Shown here: one piece after another, positions 44,996 through 57,975 of the stretch
Layout: each line of letters opens with the position of its first letter
How positions within the stretch are numbered: the first letter of the stretch is position 1
From: Aphanomyces cochlioides
Taxonomy: Eukaryota; Oomycota; Saprolegniomycetes; Saprolegniales; Verrucalvaceae
DNA length: 64,000 bases
Direction: 5' to 3'
Assembly (NCBI GenBank): GCA_019828595.1
Contig: JAHQRK010000001.1
Span: forward strand, 62,001-126,000
The notes under the pieces: generated by a model
Told to the model about the DNA's origin: nothing
Databases searched by the model: none
What the model saw: the letters and a program-made list of their open reading frames with translations, nothing else
Made by a program: the position numbers and the translations under genes

Positions 44996-47900
44996 ATGTC
45001 ATACGATATGAGCTTTATATTCCTGGGCATCACGACTGTGATTGTATCCCTGTGTGTTGTCCCGCCATTAGCCAAAGCAACGATTGCACCTTTGTTGAGC
45101 TCGGTCGTTGCGAAAGCCGCGAAAGACTATGTCGAATCGTTCATCAAAGTGTTTTATAACGTCATTGAAGGTACAATTACCGTCGAGAATGTCTCGATCC
45201 AGCCCAGCTATCTGTATGCGCTCCGCTTTTCGCTCCCTGTACCGATGGAATTGACCAAAGTGACGATGGGCAAAATACGATTGCAATTGCCGACACTCCT
45301 TGGAGGCAAAGGACCTTACTGCTATCGGATGCCAATTAAGATCACTGATTTCAAGATTGAGGGAAAGATTGATGACGCCTTTGAAAAGGATCATGAAGAA
45401 TACTTCAAACGTACTGTAGAGTACAAACAGGCACTGGCAAACTCGGCGACCCAATTGATTTTGCAGTACGTCAAACGCTTTCAGCCATCAACTCCTGAAG
45501 TTCCACCCACTTGGACGTTCAAATTGACTCGATCGATACTGGAAACTCTAGATGTCACTGTGGACAACGTAGCGTTCTCGTTTGCCGGGAGCGAACCAGC
45601 AACTCCTGCCACTAATCTGAAAATTGTGTCTGACAAGTGGACCATTAAATGCACCCCTGACGAAGAAACCTTAAAAACAAAACGTGCAATTGACTTCAAG
45701 AATTTCTTCATTATGCTTGATGACACTCGAGTAATTGGCTTCCCCACTCTTAATTTGGACATTCTCATGCCCGACATATATCAAGTTATGTATTCACCCT
45801 TGCCTCTACCTCAGAAGATTTTGGGCTTGGCTATTAATCCTGACTCGATGCTTGTGACTTTGAGCCCCGATCTGTACACAGCCCTCATGCGGTTCTATAT
45901 TTGCTATTTGAAGTATTGTGCGCTTCTTGAAAATCTGTCGCAGAAGGACATTGCAGCTTCGATTACAGCACTTTCTACGGAAGATATGTTACGATACAGC
46001 GAAGCTTTCAAGTGGGACGCCAAGACGAATCTACCCATTCCAAATGATACACTGAAGGAGTTAGAGTCATCCTTGACACTTCAAGCGATTTTGAGCACTC
46101 GGCGTATTGTGTTGAAGTGGGACAATTTGTTACGAGACGTTAGCCAGAACAACGTTAATTTTGATGAACTGCATGTAACTCTAGCCAACGACGCAGCATC
46201 TTTCCGTGGAAAGGATATTTCTATCAACGTTGATCGATGGGGCATAAATTTTTTCGATGGTAACCTTTCTGAGCCCATTGGCGAAATGATCCTAAGCACT
46301 GTTTACATGACAATGAAAACAAGAATAGCTGAAGACTTGGGCATGGAGCTAACCTTTGGCATTCGCAACCTGCAACTTATAACGGAGAGACCCTCGATGG
46401 AATGCCAGCGATCTCAGATTATCTCACATGCCACAGTGCCACCTCTCCTTTTCGGCCACTTGAAGCAGTACAAAAATGGTCTCATGGATGTAGACTTGAA
46501 CTTAGAGAATATGGCCATCTATGCGGCAAAAGATCCCTTGGAACATTTTCTTTTGTATCTCGACCGGTTGCAAATGGGAGCGCAAGCAGCCAAAACAGCA
46601 GCACAAGACACTGCTGCAGTTACAACGAGTACTTCAAATTCTATTGTTTCAAAAGAGAATGGTACACCCTCAAGTTTGAACGATGTAAGCTCGTGCTCTT
46701 TGCTTGGTGGGGCGTTATACGACATTGATATTCGTGTCATGGATATGAGTATTTTTCTTATCCCTCCTGTCGTTGAACATACTGGTTCCTTGCTGGAGTA
46801 CACCATGACTGTGGTCTTAGATATCGACAGCAATCTGTCTCATGAGACGATTTCAATTGCTATATCCGATACTGCTCTGTCTCCTCGGCTATATCAAGCC
46901 CCTGAAGTGGCTACGGGTTTTCCAACCATATTCTCTCCACCCTCGGCCGAGTCTCTCTTGACGCCTATGACAATTTTGACTGAGTACGACTTAAAGATGC
47001 TCAGCACTGAAGAAAAGAGAACTCAAGCGCTAGGACAAGATTTGTCTCTTGCTCAGTTCAAGCAGAACCTTGGTGTTAAGATTCCAGATATTTCTCTCTC
47101 ATTCTCACAGCTGAATTTTGCGATATTTTGGAGTGCAATCACAAGTTTGAGTAAAATCGAAACAACGACTGTGGACCAACGAGAGCAACGTCTGGCTGCT
47201 CAAGAAGCTGCGCGTGAGGCAGAATTAGCACTCCAAATAAAAAAGCGCCTGGTATTGCCTACTATTTTAACAAAAATTTATGTGCATCTTAGGATCATGC
47301 CCAAATGCAATTTGAAGAAATCGATGTTGACGGCACAAAGAGTATTGAAGTTGATGAGTTAAAAATGCTGCTACAACGAGCTATTGTGGAAGACAAGTTG
47401 CTATCGTCAGAGCTACAAGAGCTTAGTGTCGTCATATTCAACAGCATTGATAAAGATGGAAGCGGCACGATCGATTTCGACGAATTTAGACATTTTCTTT
47501 TGGAAACAATGAATGTCGAGCATGTGCGAGGTTATGTTGACCTATATGCAGGTGAATATGATTGCTTGGATACAGTCGAATCTCGTTTCGGAAAAATTAT
47601 GGCATTTGAAAAACGAGACAGCATTATTGATTGGCATGGCTATTTTATTCGTGTGGTGAAGGAAAATCCTTCGGGATTTTGGAATGTCTACACTGCTGAA
47701 ACTGGTGCTGGCAAGACGTCATGTAATAACCAATTACCCCAGCTTTTACAACGAAAATTAATCCGGTTGCTTCAGAACTATGAAGCTGCAAAAACCTGCT
47801 GGGAGGTTGTCATCAAACCCATGTTGCAAGATGATGGAGATGTCTCGTGGAATGTCAGTCGCGAAATGCTTACTGGTGGTCTTGTGGAGTTCGAATCTGC

Positions 47901-50900
47901 GGCTAAATTGATTTTGAACCAAGAGCCAGTCCATGAAGAAATTGAAAATACGAACATTGTTGATACTACTCCAACGTCGCGCTTAATTGTCGCCACGAAC
48001 ATTAGTTTGGGTAACTTCAGGGTTGAAATGGTCGACTCGAGTTTGCCAATTGAAGCCCGCCGAGCAAAATTTATCGTTGATAATGTTATGTGCCAGTTCA
48101 ACATGGCATCTGATATTGGTTTGAAAGTTTACGATGTCAATGCGATATCTTCGGAATGGGCTGCTACTTTGGGTAAGATTAACATAGTGTCGAATGATGC
48201 TAATCACTGACTCTAGGCTTGCACATTAGCGCTGAATGCTACAGTGATTTGTCGTGCTCTATGGAGCCAATTATAGAACCATGGGTATTCTCAATTGGTG
48301 CATTAAGTAAGAAAGGATCAGAAGGCTACCACTTTTGGGGAGAAGCCGAAAGATCTTTTCAGGTTAACTTATCTTCATCTTTGCTACAACTGCTGAAGGT
48401 GTTGCCAGAAATTATGTCCGGTACTTTGGTTATTGAAGACGCCCCAAAGTTACAGAAGCGAAAGGATCAACTTCCTTTCCAAATTACAAATCTCTCAGGG
48501 GTTCCCCTTGTGTTTTCTGCCGGGGGCGCGAGCGAGATTTCGCTCGCTCCCAGATCTGTGACACCAATATCTTGGCCCGACCGCGATAACTGCAATTTAA
48601 CAATTCCTGACTGGGGCTCCACCTCGGATATAAAATTGCCTCGTTTTGGCCCGCAAGAAGTTGTTGTAAAGGATTCGTCGAGTGGTAATTCCATTTCATT
48701 GATTGCAAATTGCCGCTTTGATGATCCTAAAGATGGGTCGATTACGCTGAAGTCAAATGTGTACGTATCAAACCAAAGTTATTTGGATATTGAACTGCAG
48801 TGTCTCATACATATGGCCGGTTTCACCTCTTTGAATGATAAAGTGAGCAATATTGCTGCTGGGGATCGTTTGTCTTTACCTATTTCAGTATTTATGGGAG
48901 ACACAGAGCTGTATGTTCGTGCTGCAAAGAGCAGTTCATGGAGTACGAACGTGACTTTGACCAACGATATGCTTTTTGCTACATCGAAAGAAGATTCGAC
49001 TCTGGAAAAAAGATCATCAGTATCAAACCTAAAAAAAGGGGCGATAGTCCCTATCCAAAACCAGAGGCGATCTTCCAAACGAGTCAAAATTCTCACTCCT
49101 TGTATTCATTTGTATCGTCATGTTATGGCGGACAACATGATTCAATGGGAAATTTCCATTTACTCTCCTCTTGTAGTGCAAAATTCGCTACCTTATGATT
49201 TGGAATATGTTTTCATGGAATACCGAATGGAAAAGGGCGTAAAATATGAAATGTCAACGATTGAGCAAAAGCTGCACGAGTCGTCAGTACCAATTAAAGT
49301 TAAGTCTGGATGCTATGGAGAGGTTCCAGGTGTTTCCTCGCAAACTCCAGGGTATCTCGCTGTTAGACTAATTTACAAGGACACTTCGTCTCGATGGTCG
49401 AAGGCACATCTCATGGTGATTAACTCAAATTTGGAAATCTTTACGACCGATGTCGAAAAGTGTGTTTTGGAAGACAACTTGTCTATCAATATGGAACGAC
49501 TCAGCTTGCCAGAAAAACCTCGAGTTGTGAAATTTTCGGCCCCATACTGGATTTACAATAAAACTGCACTGGATTTGGAATTCAAGCTTCCTGAAGAAGA
49601 CAACAAAAAGATTGTCCCGACTCAAATCGTTCATCCTGTATTTAATGAGCCAATTCTATTCCACATCCCTAATCAGCGTTTAAGCGTTCGACCTATCGCA
49701 GGGGCATCGACGTTACCCCCTTCATGGGATTCCATATTTTCAAATGGAAAATTTCCTCCCCCAGTGTTTTCTCAAGTGGATTCGCAATCCCCGTGGTCAG
49801 ACCCCATTAACGCTTCAGCCGTACAGACAAATGGTGAAGTGTACAGTGGCTCCCATATCTTCGGTGTGGATATTGGTGGCTTGATGGGATTTTTTGCTGG
49901 ATCGGTGACTGTTTCATTAAGCCCCCGTCATATCATTCAGAACAACACGCCTTTTGATGTTCAATTTCGATCATTTGCAACAAGTGACAGCGACCAAATT
50001 ATGAACGACAAATATTTTTCGAATTTAGACGTGTATTCTTTGGAAAGTCACATGAATGGTGTGGTGTATTCATTCAAGCCCCTCAATAAAGAGCCTATGG
50101 TCAAGTGCCAGAAGTATCTCAGTATGGCAATGTCGGGCAGCACTGTTTGGTCCTCGGTTATATCTGTAAATGCTGTTGGAGATGTTTATTTCCCTTTGAA
50201 GGACACAACGCGGAAGCGTGAGTATATTGTCAAAGCAAGTATTCAGATTTTTGGAACTCACTTGTACATTGTTTTGAGCGATGCCTCAAGTACCCCCCCG
50301 TATCGCGTGGAAAACTTCACAATGTTCCCTGTGACCATCCGCCAAGTGGAGCAAAAGAAATCTTCTATTTCACTGGGTCGTGGTCAGCGATATGCGTTTG
50401 CGTGGGACTTGGCGTTCGTGAATGAGCATAAATTGGAGGTGACAATCGAATCTCAAAAATACACGGTCGACATAGACTCTGTTGGTGTGGTCAAATTGAA
50501 TAAATTCCCACTACATGGAATTTTGGATGGTGGAGCAAGGTTTTCTCTTGAAGTAGTGCCTGTTGGTGCCACTCGTGTTTTGCGACTTGTTGACACCAAA
50601 TTGAAAGAACTGGATTTGCTTCGAAAACAAGTTCCGAAAAATATGACTCTCGGTGCATCTATGTATGCGTCCTCGATTGACATTCGTCTGGCGGGAATGG
50701 GACTAAGTGTTCTTGATGGCTACCCCCAGGAAGTGCTCTTTCTTTCAATTGAAAATATTCAAGTTCGCACTCGCCCTCAGTCATTGGAATGGGAGATCTC
50801 AGTGTTTCATTTTCAAATGGATAATATGCTTCTTGCAGCTAGATTTCCTGTTGTTATCTGTCCTTCGAACAGCGGTTTTAATGGCAGCAATAATACTCCA

Positions 50901-52895
50901 TTTTTCAAGTTGACAATTGAGCGAATTGAAAGTATGGCTGAAACATACGGTATTTTGAAGTTGGTTGATATTTCTTTACAGCCGATGTCTGTCAAGCTGG
51001 AGCTGGAGTACCTTTTCAAGTTGTTGTCACTAATAGACCCACTTTTCTCGTCTGGAACGCAAATTGTGTCTCAAGAACGATTAGCTCTGGAGTTGCAGAC
51101 AAAGCCTTTGAGTTGTCCAGAGCCCCTCTCCACCAATTCGTCGGACTTATTGTATTTCGAAACATTTACAATTCAAGAAACACAATTCAATTTAGAAATG
51201 CAAATTCAAAAGGATGACTTGGCAAGACCCATCACATCCCGCTCATGGCTGGTTAATGCCTTGAATCAATTAGTTGGCATTTTGGGCTCCAAAATCAGTG
51301 GCTCCCCATCCTTTCACTTCGACAGCATCACAAAACGCCACTGTTTTACAACCCAGTCTCGATTGCAGTCTCAACTGATCCAAAACTACACCCGTGAAGT
51401 CGTGGTGCAGGCTTACAAATTAGTCGGATCGATGGATTTGATCGGCAATCCTGTCGGGTTAGTAGGCGACATTGGCAGTGGTTTTATGTCATTCCTCAAA
51501 GTCACGGGCGATGAATTGACTGGAGATTCTAAGACAAGAGGAGAAGGTGTGAAAATCTTGGGGAAGACAGTCGCAACGTCAGCTACTGGATTTGTATCCA
51601 AAGTCACTGGCAGCTTGGATAAGTTTATGGACGAAGTATCGGACGTCACTGACACTCGTCAATTAAAATCGGACAAAAAAGAGCCCGACAATATTGTCGA
51701 TGGAAGTATTAACTTTGCGAAAAATTTCGGCAAAGGTGTGGCTGGAGTATTCACAAAGCCAATTGAAGGAGCTATATCAGGTGGCGTTGGTGGATTGGTC
51801 CAGGGCACTGTGCAGGGCCTGGCAGGACCAGTTGTTGTTGTCTTGAAAGGAGTAACCCAAACGACACATGCTCTTGCCCAAGAAGCATCCGACAACTTGG
51901 AAGATGCTGTTCCATTTCAAGGACGTCGTCGAAAGGAATTGAAATTTGAAGAGAAAAAACTCGTTTCGCGTACCGAGAAGACTGTTTTGGACTTGGAAAT
52001 CATTTCAGCGAGTGGTTTGCTCTCGGCAAATGCTGGCAAATGCAATCCTATTTGCTACTTGTACTTGGACGACGTGAAAGTTTTCAGCACGAAATTGCTC
52101 TTTGGTTCAAGTAATCCCGAGTGGAACGCAAAGTTCCGCGCGGAATTGAAGCCCAACACGAGAAAGATCAAATTCGTTGTCAAGGATAACTTTACCTCGT
52201 TTGAAGAGGAGATTGGAAAATTGGAGATGCCGATAAAAGACTTCCAGGAGGATTTCACTCCGCCCGACTCTGCTTCTCCATTGAGCCAATGGGTTAGACG
52301 AAATGTTGGAACGCCGACGGCCTCGCATGTCGACAAGCACTTTGGCGTGGATCCATCTCTCATTTCTGTCGAAGTTCCTCGCATCGAGCGAGAATACTTT
52401 CTCCAAGCCAAGTCGTCGCAGAAAGCGTCGAAGAATTTACAAGTGCTCGTCACAGTCATCGACGTGTCTGGGCTAACTCCTCTCAGCAATTTGTTCGGCA
52501 AAAACGCCAACATTACGCCATTTGTCGCCGTTGACATTGGCGGCAAAGTGCAAAAGACGTCGGCCAAGACTGGAAAGGAAATCGCATACAAGGAGACCTT
52601 CACATTCGAATGGAACCCTGAGAAACACCGCTGCCTCATCACTGTTTTCGACAAGAGCATGCTCTCAGATGACTTAGTCGGCAGTGCTTTCTTGCCACTC
52701 GATGTGAATGCGCCAGTAATGGAGACAGTGTTGGACATGCAATCGGGCGACAAGCGCGTTGTGAATGGCCGCGTTCGTGTCAAGTACGAAATTGTCGGCT
52801 TGCCGCCCGCCGATGGCCAAGATGGCCAAGACCGCGATCGACGAAACAGCGGACGCACTGCAGGACGACTCAAGCTCTTCGCCAAGCTCGGCTAG
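44996..52895 (+). CDS. VPS13-like bridge lipid-transfer protein with EF-hands and C2 domains
   Basis: Three exons (44996-47251, 47293-48172, 48217-52895) with GT-AG introns of 41 and 44 bp give 2604 aa. VPS13 proteins bridge membranes and move lipids along a hydrophobic groove. The N-terminus is unusual: a hydrophobic segment at residues 7-29 precedes a chorein-like region (YVESFIKVFYN ... GTITVENVSI). Directly after intron 1 two EF-hands occur (DVDGTKSIEVDEL, DKDGSGTIDFDEF, about residues 760-815). A VAB/SHR-BD-like region follows (FQITNLSGVPLVFSAGG; APYWIYNKTALDLEF), then the conserved VPS13 C-terminal region (GLVGDIGSGFMSFLK ... GGVGGLVQGTVQGLAGP). Two C2 domains end the protein (from TVLDLEIISASGLL and LQVLVTVIDVSGLT). 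The EF-hands and C2 domains suggest Ca2+ or lipid control. Confidence 0.85.
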
Positions 52896-53068
52896 ATGAT
52901 TGTAATTAATTTTTGCATTTCTTCTCCCAGATCATCCTCCGTGGATGTTTGTTGTTACTGCTCTGCCGCGGTCGGGCGGGCGGGTCGGGCGGGTAGTAGA
53001 AAAGAAGCTGGAATTCAGTATGGTGCTGATATGATGTGGAGAGTAACAGAGTTGAATTAGCAAGGAAG

Positions 53069-55336
53069 ATGCGAGGGAAAGTCCTCCTCCGCGCGTCGGA
53101 ATACCAATGGATCTCGCGCGTCATGGTCCTCGAAGCCGATTCTCTCACGTTCTACTGCCCAAAGTCGCAATGTAGCTTGGAACGCGTCCAATTGCGCGAC
53201 GCGACATGTGAAACTGTGGTTGTCTCGTCCGAGCACTTGCACTGTTTCCGCGTCGTCGAGGTTGAACCCGAGCACAAGACGACAACAGAATGGATCGTTG
53301 ACGTCGCGTCCTCTCAGTCAAAGCAAAAGTGGATTTCCGCCGTCCAAACGAGCATTCTGGACCTGAAGCGACAGAACGATTCAGTTGTGATCAAACCGAC
53401 TGCAGCTGAAACGGAGGACCGCATCGATGCCGCGCGACGACTCATCCGCGATCTTCAAATCCAACGTGGAAGTGTGTTTCTCCGCGGAAAAGATGTTCTC
53501 GACATCCTCCAGAAGCACGTGGGGTGCAAAACACGCACGGAAGCGCTTGTTCTCGGCAACACACTCTTGAACGAAGGCTTCTTCAAGCACATGGTCTCTC
53601 AGTACGCTCTCCTCGACGATGACTGCCTCTTTGAGACCGTCTCGCGCACGCAGTTGAATCTCCAGAAGCAATTCCAGACCATGAACCAACCCGATCTGTC
53701 GGACGACTCGGACGAAACCGAGCTTGCGCTGCAGAATCAGTCGAACGGCTATTACTGTCCCGAGCTGCACAATCTCTTTGTCAGCATGCTGTCCGAGATT
53801 GAGATTGCGTACGTCGTGGAAGATCCGCGACCGAACGAAGACTTGTCGATCTCCGCGGTTGATATGGACTTGGACTTCAATTCCTTTGACGCTTCCAAGG
53901 AACTCAAGCTCAAGGAGTGCATCTACGGCGACGACGCTGTCGTTTGTCTTATGAATGCCGGCCTTCTCAACGAAGACGCTGCGCTTGTTCTCGGCAACCA
54001 ATTGCTTGCCCGAGGGTATTTCAGTCCCATGGACAACGACACCGACAGTTTTGAAAACGCCAGGAAGCGATACGTCCTCTCGCCGACCATCACACGCTCC
54101 GTCGCTCCAACCGCCGAGGAAACCCTCATGGAAATTCAGATCCAGGAGGAAAAATACCGCCAAGACATCATCGCATGCGACGAACTCAAAGTGCATGGAA
54201 TGCAGCTGCTTGCCCTGTCTTTCCTCGCCATCCTCCTGCTCGACAGTCTTCAATCCATGTCGCTTGGGCTCAAAGTGCTTCTTGTCGGACTTTGTGTCGT
54301 CGGGAAGATGTACTTCCATGATCCACTGATTGCTGCTGCAATGCCGACGCAATTGCCCGCAAAACTGGCTTCGACTCCCACGCCGTCACGACCTCCTCGA
54401 GCGCCAAAATCTGAATCCAAAGTAGTTCAAGAGCAAGAACCTCTCGCGCAGTCTACATCGTCTTCTCTGCGCCAGCGAAAGACCGATGTGAGTCCGTCAG
54501 TGTCACCGCCATCTACGTGGGAAATCGTGACAAGAACGCAAGGGGAAGTAGAGTCCCCGCCGTCACTGACACGCGAAGAATTGGATCGCGTGGCAACTTT
54601 CCGTGAAACGCTCAGCATTACGGACGAGAATGGCTTTCTGTTCTCGGACGAATACCTCCACAGCGTGTTGAGCGTGCGCAACCGCACCATGACATATGCC
54701 GCCGAGAAACTCCAGCGGTGTATTGAATGGCGCCTCTCGTACCGCGCGTCGTCCATCACGATCGAAGAAGTGCTGCCCCAACTGACCAACTCGTCGTTCT
54801 ACTGGTACGGCTACGACCGACACAACCGTCCGGTCATTTGGACACGTCCAAAATTGAAGAACTGGGGCAAGATGGACACCGCGCTTGAGATCCGAGCCCA
54901 TGTATTTATGATTGAACTGGGCATCAAGCACTTCATGCCGCCTGGTGTGACCACGTTTACTTTGGTGACCGATTGCCGAGATGTCGGCTATCGTGAAGTT
55001 GACATTCGCCTCATGAAAGGTCTCATGGAGGTCTGTTCTGGCAATTATCCCGACCGCATTGGTGCTATTTGCATCGGGCCATTGACTACGCTTGTGAAAA
55101 CTCTCACTCGAATGCTGTCGCCACTGCTTCCTGCTCGTCTGCGTGAGAAAGCCAAGTTTATGAAGAACCCTGGCCGCGAGTTGGAAGAATTCATGGCGCA
55201 AGATATCATTCCAAAGTACATGGGCGGCCAAGCCGACCACGAACTCAGCCATGAGCCAAACCAGTTTGACTTTGAATTCATGATGGCACAGCAACGGCGG
55301 CGCATGGAACGAAATGTCGGCCGACCTGCTTTGTAA
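53069..55336 (+). CDS. PH-DEP-TM-CRAL-TRIO (Sec14-like) protein
   Basis: 755 aa from the ATG at 53069; a 5' extension to a GTG at 53036 is less likely. Residues about 1-100 form a PH domain (MRGKVLLRASEYQWISRVMVL ... SKQKWISAVQTSI). A DEP domain follows (GKDVLDILQKHVGCKTRTEAL, LLNEGFF) and a second, shorter DEP-like repeat (LLNEDAALVLGNQLLARGYF). Two adjacent hydrophobic stretches (about residues 380-415, LLALSFLAILLLDSLQS and LKVLLVGLCVVGKMYF) predict a membrane hairpin. The C-terminal third is a CRAL-TRIO lipid-binding domain (YWYGYDRHNRPVIW, FTLVTDCRDVGYREV, EFMAQDIIPKYMGG). It probably exchanges phosphoinositides or similar lipids at a membrane. It lies 140 bp behind the VPS13-like gene in the same direction. 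Confidence 0.85.
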   Translation: MRGKVLLRASEYQWISRVMVLEADSLTFYCPKSQCSLERVQLRDATCETVVVSSEHLHCFRVVEVEPEHKTTTEWIVDVASSQSKQKWISAVQTSILDLKRQNDSVVIKPTAAETEDRIDAARRLIRDLQIQRGSVFLRGKDVLDILQKHVGCKTRTEALVLGNTLLNEGFFKHMVSQYALLDDDCLFETVSRTQLNLQKQFQTMNQPDLSDDSDETELALQNQSNGYYCPELHNLFVSMLSEIEIAYVVEDPRPNEDLSISAVDMDLDFNSFDASKELKLKECIYGDDAVVCLMNAGLLNEDAALVLGNQLLARGYFSPMDNDTDSFENARKRYVLSPTITRSVAPTAEETLMEIQIQEEKYRQDIIACDELKVHGMQLLALSFLAILLLDSLQSMSLGLKVLLVGLCVVGKMYFHDPLIAAAMPTQLPAKLASTPTPSRPPRAPKSESKVVQEQEPLAQSTSSSLRQRKTDVSPSVSPPSTWEIVTRTQGEVESPPSLTREELDRVATFRETLSITDENGFLFSDEYLHSVLSVRNRTMTYAAEKLQRCIEWRLSYRASSITIEEVLPQLTNSSFYWYGYDRHNRPVIWTRPKLKNWGKMDTALEIRAHVFMIELGIKHFMPPGVTTFTLVTDCRDVGYREVDIRLMKGLMEVCSGNYPDRIGAICIGPLTTLVKTLTRMLSPLLPARLREKAKFMKNPGRELEEFMAQDIIPKYMGGQADHELSHEPNQFDFEFMMAQQRRRMERNVGRPAL

Positions 55337-55359
55337 CCTAATTTTCATGACTCTTTAAT

Positions 55360-55485
55360 ATAGAACCCCTACACCCCTCAATTCTCTAAACCCCTAAACC
55401 CAGCACCCCTGTCATTTCTAAACCCTCTAAACCCTACACCCCTTCGAGATTTTAACCTTGTGATAACCCCCTACACCCCGTCCTT
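55360..55485. repeat. Degenerate telomere-like (CCCTAAA) tract
   Basis: Repeated words ctctaaacccctaaaccc, tctaaaccctctaaaccc and tacacccc occur over about 110 bp between two genes. The known oomycete telomere unit TTTAGGG read on the other strand is CCCTAAA. The tract is imperfect and C-rich on the plus strand. Confidence 0.6.
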
Positions 55486-55563
55486 TCCCGGATAAACATA
55501 TTTATCCGGATGATTGTCGTGGATCTTTTCTATGACACTCACAACGAGATCTGAGCCAACGCA

Positions 55564-57975
55564 GTGGCAATGGGTCTTGCAACGAATGGAGGAAATGGAG
55601 GCTACAATACGTTCAGCCCAGTGAATGGAATTGCCGACAAGAGCCCTCGCCAGCAAGCCTCATGGATCTCGCGTCTCTTTCTCTTGTGGGTCAACCCGAT
55701 CTTGCAACTTGGAAATCAAAAGAAGCTCGCATTGCCGGACATGTGGCAGTTAGACGATGAAACAATGTGTGCGAATTCGTGTGCGCAGCTGAACCATCAC
55801 TGGAAAGCTTCTGGGTCGCTCTTGATTGCATTTGTATGGTCTTATGGACTCCTGTACGCTGGTGTGGGAATTCTACTTGCATGCGCCTACGGATGCGATC
55901 TCCTCGGTCCCTGGATCCTGAATCAAGTTGTCACTTTGGTTTCTGACCCTACAACTGATTTCCAAAACATTTCGATGTGGCTAGGACTTCTCTTCGTCTC
56001 GCGTGTGTTAAAAGCCCTACTTTTCGCCCATGTGTACAAGGAAACACAGGTCGTTGCTATCCGATTCACTGCTGCTGTCAAGAGTTTAATCTTCCAAAAA
56101 TCGATGCGACTGAGCATGGAATCCCGAACAAAGAAGAGCACTGGTGATATCTGCAACTTGTACACAACGGACGTTGGAAATATTCTCATGGCTGCGTATT
56201 ACATTCACGAAATTTAGATCTTGCCGACGGTCATTTGCATTGCATTTGTGATGCTCTACCGAGTCGTAGGTATGGCTGCCTTTGCAGGTTTTTCGGTCAT
56301 TGTGTTCGTACTTGTTGTGAACCAAGTTGTTGCAAGAATTATGGTAATACATTTGAAAAGCTCATGGAGATCAAAGACGAGCGCATGAAGAATATCAACG
56401 AGCTCTTTGGAGCCATCCCAATCGTCAAATTTAACGCTTGGGAATCCAAATTTCTCGCGAAAATTACCGCTGTCCGAACAAAAGAACTTCAAGTTGTTTG
56501 GACTTATCTATATGTTGGCGCTTTGAATATTTTTGCTCTGTGGGGAGCACCCGTTTGGGTTTCCACAGCTACTTTTGCAGTTTTCGCGCTGGCTATGAAG
56601 GAAACTCTGACTGCTTCTCGAGTCTTTACAGCGTTGGCACTGTTTCGATTGATACAAGATCTTTGCCCAAGATTATTACTGGTATGATTCAAGCCCAGGT
56701 GTCTCTAAAGCGTTTGCTCGAGTTCTATGAGCTTCCAGAGCGATCGGCGGTCAACGTCACTGGACGTGAAGATCTTCAAGTGGCTGCACGAATGGAGTCG
56801 AAACAAATTAGTGTTGCAATTGAGAACGGCACGTTTGCATGGGACGCCAAGGAGAGCGTGGCTGTATTCAGAGATATTAATTTTGAAGCCAAGACTGGTG
56901 AATTAGTCGTTGTGCATGGAAAAGTTGGCAGTGGAAAGTCAAGTTTGTGCTCTGCCTTTTTGGGAGATATGGAAAAGCGAACTGGCTTAGTTTACGTTGG
57001 TGGATCTTTGGCCTACTGCCCTCGGCAACCTTGGATTCAAAACATGACGATCAGGGATAACATTTGCTTTGGACTGCCGTACGACCGAAAGAAATACCGA
57101 AAAGTCATTGAAGCTTGCCATTTGGAAGTGGATTTGGAGTCATTTCCTGCCGGTGACCAAACAGAAATTGGCCAAAAGGGTTTGAATCTCTCAGGCGGGC
57201 AAAAAGCTCGTATTAGTTTGGCTCGTGCTTGTTACAGCGACGCCGATATCTTTTTACTCGATGCTCCTCTTGCTGCAGTTGACGCCATTGTCGCAAACGA
57301 AATCTTCAACAAGTGCATTTTGGGCCTTCTGCGTCATAAGACCCGCGTGCTTATCACGCACAACCCAGATATCATCGCGTCGAAATTTGCTGATTCAGTG
57401 TTGAAACTTGTCGAGGGACAATTCAGCCACGTGAGAAACGTCGACAAACAAACTTTGGACCCTCCACCAGTGTCGCCATTACTTGGATGAACTGGGCGAC
57501 CTCGTCAGCGAAAAAAAGTTGCCAACAACAAAGGCGATGTGACTCCAGAGGCAAAACCGGCGTTTGCTGCAATATCCCCAAGTCATATCGTCCAGGACGG
57601 GTTTGCTCCGTTGACTTCACGCTCTTCGTCATTCTTACACCACAACTCACTCGATGGAAAGCTTGTGCGAGAGGAAGAACGCCACGAAGGACGAGTGTCT
57701 GCCAGGGTCTTTGCTGCTTATTTTAATGCTATCGGAGGGGTAAGACATCTTTTCCAAGTTGTACAATTTGAAGGATTTATTAGGTTAGTGTTTGTTTCTT
57801 CCTAGTGTTTGTACAACTTGAATGGCAAGGGTTGATGCAGGCCAGTGATTTCTATCTAGCTTACTGGACGAGTGAACCCGACGCTGTTCAAAGCTCCAAT
57901 GTTGATACCAATCTTGCTTATTACTCGGCTCTGGCGCTGGGCAGTTGTGTTGTGGTTCTAGTGCGCACAATGACG
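55564..57975 (+). pseudogene. MRP/ABCC-type ABC transporter, broken and truncated
   Basis: Half of a multidrug-resistance-associated transporter: N-terminal linker with SWISRLFLLWVNPILQLG, first membrane domain, NBD1, the inter-domain linker, and the start of membrane domain 2. NBD1 is well kept: Walker A GKVGSGKSS (about 56923), Q-loop PRQPWIQN, signature LNLSGGQKARISLARA, Walker B FLLDAPLAAVD. Breaks: TAG at about 56215 inside the membrane domain, shifts near 56340 and 56665, TGA at 57488. A 44-bp GT-AG intron at 57740-57783 joins NAIGG to VSVCFF in frame. Coding stops after LVRTMT at 57975 where a TAF1-like fragment of opposite direction begins. The missing half holds TMD2 and NBD2. It would export conjugated compounds if intact. 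Confidence 0.85.

Noticed and set aside
48515..48550. GC-rich hairpin gcgagcga-gatt-tcgctcgc
   Set aside because: It lies within the VPS13-like coding sequence and is explained by codons for a GGASEISLAP segment.
52055..52885. 276-codon ORF antisense to the VPS13-like C-terminus
   Set aside because: Shadow of the C2 domains on the other strand.
53381..54352. 323-codon ORF antisense to the PH-DEP gene
   Set aside because: Shadow ORF; no domain, and the sense strand has clear domain structure.
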